A stretch of DNA of 28,999 bases from DATFLS01 sp964413425. GTDB taxonomy: Bacteria; Fidelibacterota; JAANXI01. Positions 6,806 to 16,227 of the stretch are shown piece after piece. The stretch is taken from contig CAYPST010000049.1 in assembly GCA_964413425.1 (NCBI GenBank), forward strand, positions 1-28,999, written 5' to 3'. The position numbers and the translations under genes are program-made. The notes below the pieces were generated by a model. That model had not been told where the DNA came from. It was given only the letters and a program-made list of their open reading frames with translations, and did no database searches. Each line of letters begins with the position of its first letter. Position 1 is the stretch's first letter.

Positions 6806-9800
6806 ATGAAGCAATCCAGCTATGTATCCAGGTGGAAACATGTAATCCTGATCACCCTTGTGGCGGTGCTCTTACTACCGGGGAGCATGTTCCCGGCTCA
6901 GAACCAGGCCCTCATGCGCTATCCGGACATCCATGGGGAGATGGTGGTGTTTATCTCAGGGGGCGACGTCTGGCGGGCGCCGGTCAGCGGCGGGGAAGCG
7001 GTGCGCCTCACCATCCATGATGGAGACGAGTACTACCCCAAATTCTCACCCGACGGACAACGCATTGCCTTTACCGGTGAATATGACGGCAACACGGATG
7101 TCTACGTCATGAACCCGCACGGCGGGAATATCACCAGGGTGACCTATCATCCGGGAAGTGACGTCGTGGTGGGGTGGCATCCCACCGAAAACAAGATTCT
7201 GTTCCGCTCCGCAAGGTACAGCTACAGCCGGTTTTATAAGCTGTTTCTCATCTCGCCGGAGGGTACGGGTCTGGAGGAACTGGTCCTTCATGAAGCCGTC
7301 CAGGGCAGTTTTTCCCCGGACGCCAGCCGGATTGCCTATAACAAAATCGCCAGGGAACACCGGAACTGGAAGCGGTATAAGGGCGGAATGGCCCAGGATA
7401 TTTACCTGTATAACCTTGAAAGCGATGAGGAACACATCCTCACCGAGTTCGAGGGCACGGATCGGATTCCCATGTGGATTGGGAATACGATTTTTTTCAG
7501 CTCGGATCGGGATGGCATTCTCAATATCTATGCCTATACTCTCGATACGGAGGAGCTAGAGCAGGTCACCCACCATACCGCGTATGACGTGCGGTTCCCC
7601 AGCATGGGAGATGAACGGATTGTCTATCAGCTGGGAGCGGAGTTGTGGCTGCTGGACACCCGGTCGGGAGAAACGGCGCGGATTCCGGTTGAAATTCGCG
7701 CCGATGCTGCGGAGGCGCGTCCCTACATGACTGACGTGCAGGAATACGTCAGTTCTATCGACTGCTCACCTTCCGGAGAGCGGGCACTCGTTGTTGCCCG
7801 GGGTGAAATCTTCACTGTGCCCGGGGAACATGGCCCCACACGCAATTTAACCGGATCATCCGGTGTGCGGGACCAGTATGCCGTGTGGTCCCCGGATGGA
7901 AAGACCATCGCCTGTCTCTCCGATGCCAGCGGAGAGTATGAAATATACCTCATTGATCCCAGAGGAAAGACAGACCGGGTGAAGTTGACCCAGCACGACC
8001 AGGGATATCGGCATACTCTCCGGTGGTCACCTGACGGCGAGAAAATCGCCTTTGCAGACCAGACCTTGCGTCTGTATTACCTCGATGTGAATTCCAGGGA
8101 AATCACAGAGGTCGATAAGGCCAATTACGAGAATGTGGATGTGTCCATGGAACTGAAACCCATTTCCGATTACAGCTGGTCGCCGGACAGCCGGTATATC
8201 GCCTATTCCAAGATGGATTCCAATCTGATGTATCAGGTCTATATTTATTCCCTGGAAACAGAAGAAACCCACAAGGTGAGCCTGGGGCTGTTCAGCGATT
8301 TCAGTCCGGTATTTACCACAGACGGACAGCATCTGATTTTCGCTTCCAACCGCCGGTTCAGTCCCACGCTCGGTGATTTCGAATGGGAAATGGTGTACAA
8401 AGAGGTTGCCGGATTATATGCCCTGACTCTGCGGGAAGACGGGCAGCCCCTCTTTCCGCTGCGGAGCGATGAAGTGAGTGATTCTGAAGATGATGACGCT
8501 CCTTCGCCTTCCGCCGGAGATCAGGTGGAAATAGATTTCGAAGGGATTCGGGAACGTATCGAAGCCTTTCCTTTACCAAGGGGCAATTACAGGCTCCTGG
8601 CGGTTAATGAATCCAATCTGTATTATCTCAACAAAGAGGCCGGTGATTTCAACCGGTTTGAGTTCCGGCCGGTGGGGCCCATGAATCTGCATGCGTTTTC
8701 ATTCAGCAGCCGGGAGGAGGAGACAGTTATCGAGGGCATTGATGCCTACCGGCTGTCCTGGGACGGGTCGCAGATCGTCTATAAGAAAGGGGAGTCGGTA
8801 GGGATTATCGAGTCTTCCGCCAGGAATTCCGGAGGCAAGGCTCTGGACCTTTCGGACCTGAGCATGCATCTGCATCCCAGAGAGGAGTGGGAGCAGATTT
8901 TCCACGAGGCCTGGCGGATGGAACGGGATTTTTACTACGAGCCGAATATGCATGGTGTTAACTGGCCGGCCATGCGGGAAAAATATGGCAGTCTGTTGCC
9001 CTATGCCGCCTCCCGGTCTGATGTGGTATACCTGATCGGCGAAATGATTGCCGAATTAAGCACCTCTCATACGTATGTTTGGGGCGGGGATGCAAAGCGC
9101 CAGGCGGAGGATGTGAATGTCGGTATGCTGGGAGTGGACTGGCAGATTGACACCCGGAACAATCGCTACCAATTCAAGAAAATATACCGCGAGGCAGACT
9201 GGACAGATGAAGTATTCCCGCCGCTGGCAAAGCCCGGACTGCAGGTGCAGGAAGGCGAGTATCTGCTGGCAGTCAATGGAGAGGAAGCGACCGCTGACCA
9301 GAATATTTACCGCTATTTCCAGAATCTGGCCGGGAAGCAGGTAGAATTGCTGGTGAATGATCACCCTTCAACAGCGGGTGCCCGGGAGATTACTGTGGAG
9401 CCCGTGAGCAGTGAATCGACGCTGCGCTATAATGCCTGGATGGAACACAACCGTCAGATAGTGGAAGAAGCGTCCGGCGGACAAATCGGCTATCTCCACC
9501 TGCCGGATACCTATATGGGGTCCGCCCGGGAGTTTCCGAAGTATTTCTATTCGCAAACCCGCAAGCAGGGATTGATTATCGATGGTCGGTACAATGGCGG
9601 CGGATTGGATCCGGATATTTTTCTGCGCCGGCTCGACAAGCCGCTCCACGGCTACTGGACGAGACGCTATTCGCATGACCAGACTATCCCTGAAGTGGTT
9701 ACCAGAGCCCACATGGTGTGTCTCACCAACCGCCAGGCCGGATCCGGCGGGGACATGCTGCCCTACGAATTCCGCAAACGGGAGATGGGCCCCATTATCG

Positions 9801-10081
9801 GCACACGGACCTGGGGAGGTTTGGTTGGTCTCTCCATGTATATTCCGATGATTGACGGCGGTACCCTGGCGGCCCCGGATTACCGGATTTACGATCCCCG
9901 GGGAAACTGGGTGGTGGAGAACGTCGGCGTGGAGCCGGATATCGTCATCGATCTTCATTCGGCGGAGATGGCCCGCGGGTATGATGCCCAGCTGATGAAG
10001 GCCGTCGAAGTGCTGCAGCAGCAAATTGAGAAGGAACCCATTACCTGGCCGGAGCATGAGGCCTACCCGGTGCAGGAGTAA
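6806..10081 (+). CDS. Secreted tricorn-like S41 family peptidase (first paralog)
   Basis: This 1091-residue protein resembles tricorn protease, a large serine peptidase that cleaves oligopeptides. A signal peptide spans about residues 1-31. Beta-propeller repeats of the FSPDG/WSPDG type follow (for example near residues 80 and 355), then an acidic linker (SDSEDDD, about residue 557). A tricorn C1 helix region, a PDZ-like domain and an S41 peptidase core complete the protein. Counted from the chosen start, predicted catalytic residues are Ser754-His755 (TSHTY), nucleophile Ser980 (AGSGGD) and Glu1043 (GVEPDI), matching the Ser-His...Ser...Glu layout of archaeal tricorn. The ATG at 6806 is preferred over TTG 6788 because GAAGGAG lies at 6793-6799. 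A similar gene lies 454 bp downstream. Confidence 0.9.
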   Translation: MKQSSYVSRWKHVILITLVAVLLLPGSMFPAQNQALMRYPDIHGEMVVFISGGDVWRAPVSGGEAVRLTIHDGDEYYPKFSPDGQRIAFTGEYDGNTDVYVMNPHGGNITRVTYHPGSDVVVGWHPTENKILFRSARYSYSRFYKLFLISPEGTGLEELVLHEAVQGSFSPDASRIAYNKIAREHRNWKRYKGGMAQDIYLYNLESDEEHILTEFEGTDRIPMWIGNTIFFSSDRDGILNIYAYTLDTEELEQVTHHTAYDVRFPSMGDERIVYQLGAELWLLDTRSGETARIPVEIRADAAEARPYMTDVQEYVSSIDCSPSGERALVVARGEIFTVPGEHGPTRNLTGSSGVRDQYAVWSPDGKTIACLSDASGEYEIYLIDPRGKTDRVKLTQHDQGYRHTLRWSPDGEKIAFADQTLRLYYLDVNSREITEVDKANYENVDVSMELKPISDYSWSPDSRYIAYSKMDSNLMYQVYIYSLETEETHKVSLGLFSDFSPVFTTDGQHLIFASNRRFSPTLGDFEWEMVYKEVAGLYALTLREDGQPLFPLRSDEVSDSEDDDAPSPSAGDQVEIDFEGIRERIEAFPLPRGNYRLLAVNESNLYYLNKEAGDFNRFEFRPVGPMNLHAFSFSSREEETVIEGIDAYRLSWDGSQIVYKKGESVGIIESSARNSGGKALDLSDLSMHLHPREEWEQIFHEAWRMERDFYYEPNMHGVNWPAMREKYGSLLPYAASRSDVVYLIGEMIAELSTSHTYVWGGDAKRQAEDVNVGMLGVDWQIDTRNNRYQFKKIYREADWTDEVFPPLAKPGLQVQEGEYLLAVNGEEATADQNIYRYFQNLAGKQVELLVNDHPSTAGAREITVEPVSSESTLRYNAWMEHNRQIVEEASGGQIGYLHLPDTYMGSAREFPKYFYSQTRKQGLIIDGRYNGGGLDPDIFLRRLDKPLHGYWTRRYSHDQTIPEVVTRAHMVCLTNRQAGSGGDMLPYEFRKREMGPIIGTRTWGGLVGLSMYIPMIDGGTLAAPDYRIYDPRGNWVVENVGVEPDIVIDLHSAEMARGYDAQLMKAVEVLQQQIEKEPITWPEHEAYPVQE

Positions 10082-10535
10082 AAAAAATTCCAGTTGGAAT
10101 TATAGGAGCAATATCGTGGCTCAAAATGAGGCAGTTTCGAAAAAATAGCACACAGATTTACACAGAAAAAACAGATGACCGCGGATCAGGCATGAGGGGT
10201 GTCTTTGCCCACTCACGTATACTCTGCCGTATGCCTAAATGACGAACATGAAATAACATACCTGATCGTCGTACTTGTGGTTATGATATCAAAAACAGCC
10301 TGCGCAGGTCATTATGCATATATTAGAACAGGATTTCGTTGTATTTTTCTGTGGGAATTATCGACGAATCCCTGTTAGATAGGGACAGACGAGACAGGCT
10401 GTAATAGCTGCGGCATCTGTTCCAAAGGAATCCCCTCGAGGCATTTCATTCTTATTGAGTGCATGAATAGTTAAAGATAGATATTGATTCGTTTCCGTTA
10501 ACAAATGAAGTGAATAAGACCAGAGGAGCCCACAC
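10082..10535. other. Intergenic region between the two tricorn-like genes
   Basis: The 454-bp gap contains a small hairpin AATTCC-AGTT-GGAATT (10086-10101) and an 11-codon frame starting GTG 10116 behind TAGGAG. It also has an ACACAG-type repeat at 10149-10178, the 10-bp palindrome CCTGCGCAGG (10299-10308), and a mini-hairpin-like stretch around 10427-10446. No gene of normal size was found. Confidence 0.4.
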
Positions 10536-13500
10536 ATGAAGCGACTCATTTTGTTGTACGGATTTGTTTGCGTTCTGCTGGGTCAGGGGAATGCGCAGGC
10601 CCAGGTAAATGCCCGGATGCTGCAGTATCCGGATGTTTCTCAGACACACATCACGTTTGTTTACGCGGGCGATATCTGGGTGGTCTCTAAAGAGGGGGGA
10701 ACAGCCAGCCGGTTGAGCTCTCCGAAAGGGGAGGAGACGTTTCCCCGTTTTTCACCCGATGGGAGTCGAATAGCGTTCAGCGGAAATTATGATGGGAATA
10801 CGGATATTTATACCATTCCCACACTGGGTGGCACTCCCGAGCGGATAACCCATCATCCCTCCGGAGAGCGAATAGTGGACTGGTATCCGGATGGTGAATC
10901 CCTGCTGTTTGCCTCTGCCATGAAGAGCGCACCGCCAAGGTATAACCAGTTCTATCAGGTGGCCGCAGAGGGAGGCTTTCCTGAACAGCTGCCGCTTCAA
11001 TTTGCCGAATTCGGCTCTTTCTCACCTGATGGGAGTAAAATTGCCTTCCAGATACATTCCCGGGCCTTCCGGAACTGGAAACGCTATCGGGGCGGGAGAA
11101 CGCCCGATATCTGGATTTTTGATTTCGAGGATCAGTCTGCGCGGAATATCACGAATCATCCGGCCAATGATTCCCAGCCCATGTGGATAGGGAACACTAT
11201 TTATTTTCTCTCCGACCGGGACGAACTCATGCGGTATAATCTCTGGGCATATGATACGGAGACCGAAGACACCCGGCAGCTGACTTTCTTCGAAGAATTT
11301 GATGTTCATTTCCCGGCTGCCGGTGCCGGGGATATCATATTCGAAGCCGGCGGGAAGTTGTATCTGTTCAAGACGGCATCCCAAGAGTATCACCAGGTGC
11401 GTGTGGACGTGGTTACCGATCATATTACCCTGAAACCCAGGAATGAGAATGTGGGAGAGATGATCCGGTATGCCGGCATTTCGCCCCATGGAAAGCGGGC
11501 AGTGTTTGCAGCCCGGGGCGAAATATTTACCGTGCCCGCCGAACACGGAGTCATTCGCAATCTCAGCAGGAATTCCGGGACGGCCGAGCGGTATCCGGTC
11601 TGGTCGCCTGACGGGAAATACATCGCCCACTTTACCGATGCCACCGGCGATTATGAACTGGCTCTTGCTGCGGCGGAGGGTTCTCAGGAGCCGGAGGTGG
11701 TGTCTTCCTTCGGAGCAGGATACAGGTATCCGGTACACTGGGCGCCGGACAGCAGGCAGGTGGCGTACATCGATCAGACCCAGACCATCCAGGTGTATGA
11801 CATTGAAAGCAGGCAGACCACGGTCGTTGATTCCACCCGATGGTTGAGCCACGGCGGCAAACAGGGATTCACCCTCAACTGGTCGGCAGACAGCCGGTGG
11901 CTCACGTACACCCGGACTGTGGCGAACCAGTACAATGCGGTCTTCCTGTATGATACGGAATCAGCCGCCACTCATCAGGTTACGGCCGGATTCTATGATG
12001 ACGCCCGGCCGGTCTTCGATCCCGATGGGCAGTATCTTTATTATTTGACGAACCGGACGCTATCCCCGACCTACAGCGATCTGGATGGCAGCTGGGTCTA
12101 TATCAATACCACCAAAATTGCGGCAGTGCCTCTGCGGACAGACGTGCCGGATCCGCTAGAACCACGGAATGATGAAGTGGAGATCGAAGAGGAAGAAGCG
12201 GAGAACGGTGAGAAGCAATCGGATACTGAGGAAGAAGAGCCGGAGCCGGTGGAGATAGACCTGGTTGGATTCGAACAGCGTGCTGTTTTACTCCCACCTG
12301 ATGCGGGGAATTATACCGATGTGCAGGCGGTTTCCGGGAAAGTGCTCTATCGCCGGATGCCCCGATCCGGTTCCAAAGAGGAGAAAGCGGCAATCGTTTC
12401 TTATGATATCGAAGAGCGCGAAGAAGAGGTCATCCTTGGAGATGCGGATGTTTTTATCCTTGCAGCAGGCGGTGAAAAGATTCTTGCCAGGAGCAGTGGC
12501 AAGTGGGGAATTATCGATGTAGCACCTGATCAAACCATCGAAAAACCGCTTCGCACCGGCGAGCTGGCGATGACCGTTGATCCGCAGGCGGAATGGCAGC
12601 AGCTGTTTACGGACGCCTGGCGATTGATGCGGGATTTTTTCTATGATCCGAATATGCACGGGGTCGACTGGCAGCAGATGCGCCGGCAATACGGAGAGAT
12701 ACTTGCGGATGCGGTGACTCGCTGGGATGTCAACTATGTCATAGGCGAGTTAATCGCCGAGTTGAATGCTTCCCACACTTACAGAGGTGGCGGCGATATG
12801 GAGTCCCCGGAGTCTCGGGGTGTCGGATTGTTAGGCGCTGATTATGAAATCGACGATGGATATTACCGTTTTAAACGCATCATCGAAGGGGCACCCTGGG
12901 ATCTGGAAGATCGATCACCGTTATTGAAAGCGGGCATAAAACCGGGAGAATACCTTCTGGCAGTCAATGGCGTTCCGGTCGATATAGACAAGGATCCCTG
13001 GGCAGCGTTTCAGGGGCTGGCCGGGAAAACCGTGTCGCTCACTATTCATGACAGACCATCCAAAGATGGAGCACGGGAAGTGCTTGTGGAGACATTGAGT
13101 AGCGAGTCCAGCCTGCGGAATCTTGCCTGGATTGAGGGGAATCGCAAACGAGTGGAAGAAGCCACCAACGGTCGTGTCGGATATGTGTATGTTCCGAATA
13201 CCGGGACATCCGGACAGACCGAACTGGTGCGGCAGTTCCGGGCCCAGTTTAACAAGGATGGCCTCATCTTTGATGAACGTTTTAACGCCGGCGGGCAGTA
13301 CCCGGATCGATTTATTGAACTCATGAACAGACCGAGGACCTCCTATATCGGCTACCGGTATTCAAAGCCGTTCCCGTATTCTCCACTTTCCCGGACCGGT
13401 CCGCAGGTGATGCTTATTAACGCCTGGGCCGGCTCCGGCGGTGATCTGTTCCCGTATCTCTTCAGACAGGCGGGATTGGGGCCGCTTATCGGCACCCGCA

Positions 13501-13787
13501 CCTGGGGCGGCCTCATCGGCATCAGCGGCACACCTCCTTTGATTGACGGGGGTGGTATTACAACACCAAACCTGGCGTTGTATGGTTTAGACGGGAAATG
13601 GTTAATCGAAGGACACGGCGTGGAACCCGATATTCAGGTGCCGGAAGATCCCGGGCAAATGGTGAAAAAGCAGGATCCGCAGCTGGAAAAAGCCATCCGG
13701 GAAGTGGGGCGCCTCCTCAAAGAGAATCCTCCGGAATTCATTCCCAGACCGGAATTTGAAGATCGGACGGCGAAAGGTGTACGCTGA
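10536..13787 (+). CDS. Secreted tricorn-like S41 family peptidase (second paralog)
   Basis: The 1083-residue protein has the same architecture as its upstream neighbour. A signal peptide ending near AQAQV is followed by propeller repeats (FSPDGSRIAFSGNYDGN and others), then a highly acidic linker (EIEEEEAENGEKQSDTEEEE, about residues 549-568). The tricorn C1, PDZ-like and S41 core domains follow. Predicted catalytic residues are Ser746-His747 (ASHTY), Ser967 (AGSGGD) and Glu1030 (GVEPDI). AGAGGAG at 10522-10528 fixes the ATG at 10536. The pair clearly arose by duplication, and divergence is spread over the whole length. Both are predicted to act outside the cytoplasm, probably in peptide scavenging. 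This compartment differs from cytosolic archaeal tricorn. Confidence 0.9.
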   Translation: MKRLILLYGFVCVLLGQGNAQAQVNARMLQYPDVSQTHITFVYAGDIWVVSKEGGTASRLSSPKGEETFPRFSPDGSRIAFSGNYDGNTDIYTIPTLGGTPERITHHPSGERIVDWYPDGESLLFASAMKSAPPRYNQFYQVAAEGGFPEQLPLQFAEFGSFSPDGSKIAFQIHSRAFRNWKRYRGGRTPDIWIFDFEDQSARNITNHPANDSQPMWIGNTIYFLSDRDELMRYNLWAYDTETEDTRQLTFFEEFDVHFPAAGAGDIIFEAGGKLYLFKTASQEYHQVRVDVVTDHITLKPRNENVGEMIRYAGISPHGKRAVFAARGEIFTVPAEHGVIRNLSRNSGTAERYPVWSPDGKYIAHFTDATGDYELALAAAEGSQEPEVVSSFGAGYRYPVHWAPDSRQVAYIDQTQTIQVYDIESRQTTVVDSTRWLSHGGKQGFTLNWSADSRWLTYTRTVANQYNAVFLYDTESAATHQVTAGFYDDARPVFDPDGQYLYYLTNRTLSPTYSDLDGSWVYINTTKIAAVPLRTDVPDPLEPRNDEVEIEEEEAENGEKQSDTEEEEPEPVEIDLVGFEQRAVLLPPDAGNYTDVQAVSGKVLYRRMPRSGSKEEKAAIVSYDIEEREEEVILGDADVFILAAGGEKILARSSGKWGIIDVAPDQTIEKPLRTGELAMTVDPQAEWQQLFTDAWRLMRDFFYDPNMHGVDWQQMRRQYGEILADAVTRWDVNYVIGELIAELNASHTYRGGGDMESPESRGVGLLGADYEIDDGYYRFKRIIEGAPWDLEDRSPLLKAGIKPGEYLLAVNGVPVDIDKDPWAAFQGLAGKTVSLTIHDRPSKDGAREVLVETLSSESSLRNLAWIEGNRKRVEEATNGRVGYVYVPNTGTSGQTELVRQFRAQFNKDGLIFDERFNAGGQYPDRFIELMNRPRTSYIGYRYSKPFPYSPLSRTGPQVMLINAWAGSGGDLFPYLFRQAGLGPLIGTRTWGGLIGISGTPPLIDGGGITTPNLALYGLDGKWLIEGHGVEPDIQVPEDPGQMVKKQDPQLEKAIREVGRLLKENPPEFIPRPEFEDRTAKGVR

Positions 13788-13977
13788 TTCCACATTTCCC
13801 GGATAGTGCGGCCCTGGGTATTATTCCCCATGAATTGCGTCCGAATATATGGACCGAGATGCCGGGAAAGTCGAACAGGAATAATTATGAATCCGGCATG
13901 TCAACAAACTCGCCCCGGATCTGAGATCTTGCGAGCGTGAGCAAAGAGAGATCTTTGAATATCGGTAAAGCGGCAGG

Positions 13978-14379
13978 TTATAAATTCATTAATTGAAGTG
14001 CGGCGTAGATCATCGCCCCGGCGCCAACCAGGATACCGAGACAGGCAATGACGATGGTTCCCATGATATACCATAACCGATTCTGGATGGTCTGAATCTG
14101 CCCACTCAGGATCCGGAACCGTTCAATGCTTTGGTTCTCCAAGCTCTCAAGACGATTCTCCATACGCGTCTCCAGGCTCTCAAGACGATTCTCCATACGC
14201 GTCTCCAGGCTCGCCATACGCATCTCCAGGCTCTCGAAGCGCTTCTCCAGGCTTTCCAAACGCTTCTCCAATGACTCAATTTTCACAAGGATTATATTAA
14301 ACCCATTGGCAATCTCAGCCGCGGCCACGTCTCCCAGTTGTTCTTTCGCTCTCTCTGTGAATTCGATGCTATCAGCCAT
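13978..14379 (-). CDS. Coiled-coil protein with C-terminal membrane anchor
   Basis: This 133-residue protein begins MADSIEFTERAKEQLGDVAA. A long coiled coil follows, built from near-identical units (LESLEKR, LEMRMAS, LETRMENRLES twice). It ends in one transmembrane segment (about 20 hydrophobic residues, IMGTIVIACLGILVGAGAMI) and a short tail. GGA sits upstream of the ATG on the minus strand, so I prefer this start over a start 33 codons upstream. Topology suggests a tail-anchored inner-membrane protein with a cytoplasmic coiled coil. Function is unknown; DUF1640-like proteins have the same layout. The DNA repeats that encode the coil are listed separately. Confidence 0.7.
   Translation of the reverse strand: MADSIEFTERAKEQLGDVAAAEIANGFNIILVKIESLEKRLESLEKRFESLEMRMASLETRMENRLESLETRMENRLESLENQSIERFRILSGQIQTIQNRLWYIMGTIVIACLGILVGAGAMIYAALQLMNL
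14144..14275. repeat. In-frame 33-bp and 21-bp direct repeats encoding the coiled coil
   Basis: Two identical 33-bp units occupy 14144-14176 and 14177-14209. Imperfect 21-bp units follow from 14210, 14231 and 14252. All share the ending TCTCCAGG or TCTCCAA. They encode 11-residue and 7-residue coiled-coil repeats of the minus-strand gene. Confidence 0.9.
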
Positions 14380-14562
14380 ATATGTCCTTTTTAAAAAATA
14401 TACGGTATATCTTACCAGAATGCAAATCGACACCATCCGGTCACCGGATTCTCGGACTAAGGATAAAATCGTTATCAAACTCTCCGGTATTCTTTTATAT
14501 TCTACACATGAATGATACTTGCCGGATAATCAATCTGTACAGATTTAAGGAGGGAGAGACTC

Positions 14563-16038
14563 ATGCAGAAGGCACTTCATGTGTTGTCCTTTATTTTTAT
14601 GGTATGTGTGTTTGGTATTGCTGTCCACTCCGGCCAAGCGGCAGAAGGATGGATTTCGCTCTTTGACGGCGAAACTCTGGACGGCTGGACAGCCAGTGAA
14701 AACAAGAACTCGGTGAAGGTGCAGGATGGAATGATCTTTTGCGACGGCCCCCGCTCCCATCTGTTCTATACCGGATCTGTGGAAAACGCGGATTTTAAGA
14801 ATTTCGAATTCAAAGCCGATGTCATGGCACGCCACGGGGCGAATTCCGGGATCTACATTCATACGGAATATCAGGAGGAAGGCTGGCCGGAGAAGGGGTA
14901 CGAAATACAGGTCAACAACACCCAGGAACCAACCGGGACCTATTATGAGCGCAAAAAGACCGCCAGTCTTTACGCAGTGCGCAATGTATATAAGCAACTG
15001 GTGCAGGATGATGAATGGTTTAATCTGCACATCATCGTGATGGCCAATCGTATTATGGTGAAATTGAATGGGATGACTGTCGTGGATTATGTAGAACCTG
15101 GTGATCCGCTCCGGCCGGGAAATATGCAGGGACGGGTATTATCCAGCGGGACCTTTGCCATCCAGTGCCATGATCCGGGAAGTCAGGTGTATTATAAAAA
15201 TATTATGGTGAAGCCGTTGCCGGATGATCTGCCGGAGGATCCATCGCGATTTCCGGTCATCGATGAAACCTACGAAAAACTCCTCCAATTGAATGCTGCG
15301 AACTTTCCCATTATCGACCATCATATTCATGTGAAAGGCGGCCTCTCTCTGGAGGAAGCGCTGACCAAATCCCAGAGAGTCGGGATTCAATACGGCATTG
15401 CTCCGAACTGCGGATTGGGCTTTCCGATTACCGATGATGAGGGGATTTACGAGTTTGTGGAACGCATGGAAGGACAGCCAATCTTCCTTGGGATGCAGGC
15501 GGAAGGACGCGAATGGGTAGACCTGTTTTCCAAAGAGGCGATTGCCCGGTTCGATTACGTGTTTTCGGATGCCCTGACGTTCACCGACGATGAAGGACGG
15601 CGCACCCAGCTGTGGCGCCCGGAAACTGTGCACATCGATGACGCACAGGAGTTTATGGATATGTACGTGGACAGAATTGTCTCGGTGCTGAGTGAGGAGC
15701 CCATTGATATGTTCGTGAATCCCACCTTCCTGCCGGAAGGAATCCGGAGTGAATACGATCAGCTGTGGACCGAATCCAGAATGCAGCAGGTGATACATGC
15801 CGCAGTGGAAAACGAGGTGGCCATCGAAATCAATGATCGATATAAAATACCCAGTGCCCGATTTATTACACGTGCCAAGGAAGCCGGGGTGAAGTTTTCC
15901 TTCGGAACCAATAACGCGGATGCCAATTACGGCAACCTGGATTACTGCATTCGGATGATGGAGGAGTGCGGGATTACCGCGGATGATATGTTTATGCCGA
16001 AACCGGAGGGACAGAAGGCGATCCAGAGGAAATATTGA
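14563..16038 (+). CDS. Secreted DUF1080 (LamG-like) domain fused to a PHP/TIM-barrel-like hydrolase
   Basis: This 491-residue protein has a signal peptide (to about residue 27, ending GQAAEG). A DUF1080 / 3-keto-disaccharide hydrolase-type beta-sandwich follows (about 28-217), with WISLFDGETLDGWTAS, GANSGIYIHTEYQ and YEIQVNN. A second catalytic-looking domain (about 240-491) begins with the metal-site motif IDHHIHVKGG (His253, His254, His256) and ends with EINDRYKIPSARFI and AGVKFSFGTNNADANYGN, typical of PHP-like metal hydrolases. DUF1080 proteins are common in carbohydrate-degrading Bacteroidota, Planctomycetota and Verrucomicrobiota. GGAGGGAGAG at 14549-14558 fixes the start. The next gene is a GH16 lipoprotein, so a role in glycan or phosphoester breakdown outside the cytoplasm is likely but unproven. 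Confidence 0.8.
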   Translation: MQKALHVLSFIFMVCVFGIAVHSGQAAEGWISLFDGETLDGWTASENKNSVKVQDGMIFCDGPRSHLFYTGSVENADFKNFEFKADVMARHGANSGIYIHTEYQEEGWPEKGYEIQVNNTQEPTGTYYERKKTASLYAVRNVYKQLVQDDEWFNLHIIVMANRIMVKLNGMTVVDYVEPGDPLRPGNMQGRVLSSGTFAIQCHDPGSQVYYKNIMVKPLPDDLPEDPSRFPVIDETYEKLLQLNAANFPIIDHHIHVKGGLSLEEALTKSQRVGIQYGIAPNCGLGFPITDDEGIYEFVERMEGQPIFLGMQAEGREWVDLFSKEAIARFDYVFSDALTFTDDEGRRTQLWRPETVHIDDAQEFMDMYVDRIVSVLSEEPIDMFVNPTFLPEGIRSEYDQLWTESRMQQVIHAAVENEVAIEINDRYKIPSARFITRAKEAGVKFSFGTNNADANYGNLDYCIRMMEECGITADDMFMPKPEGQKAIQRKY

Positions 16039-16042
16039 TCTG

Positions 16043-16075
16043 AAACCACGAATGACACGAATTTTCACGAATGAA
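16043..16075 (+). repeat. ACCACGAAT-type dispersed repeat, copy after the DUF1080 gene
   Basis: Five bases after the stop codon lies a stretch built on ACCACGAATGACACGAATT and a further CACGAATGA. A related copy lies at 28491-28525, at the 3' end of another gene, with about 26 of 32 positions matching by eye. Confidence 0.6.
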
Positions 16076-16144
16076 AAAATGAAAGAACTTTGAGACCAAG
16101 CCGGTTTTTTGTGGCGAAGGAGCCTTAGAGAAAGGTTTATCCTG

Positions 16145-16166
16145 TCCCAATGGGATCCCTCGGGAT
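16145..16166. repeat. Pair of mini-hairpins
   Basis: TCCC-AAT-GGGA (16145-16155) is followed at once by ATCCC-TC-GGGAT (16155-16166). Both resemble the short-loop hairpins grouped at 28606-28691. Confidence 0.5.
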
Positions 16167-16227
16167 AAATCCCGTAAATCCTGTCAAATATCGTAATTGG
16201 AATGTGATACTGACGAGGAAGAGAATT

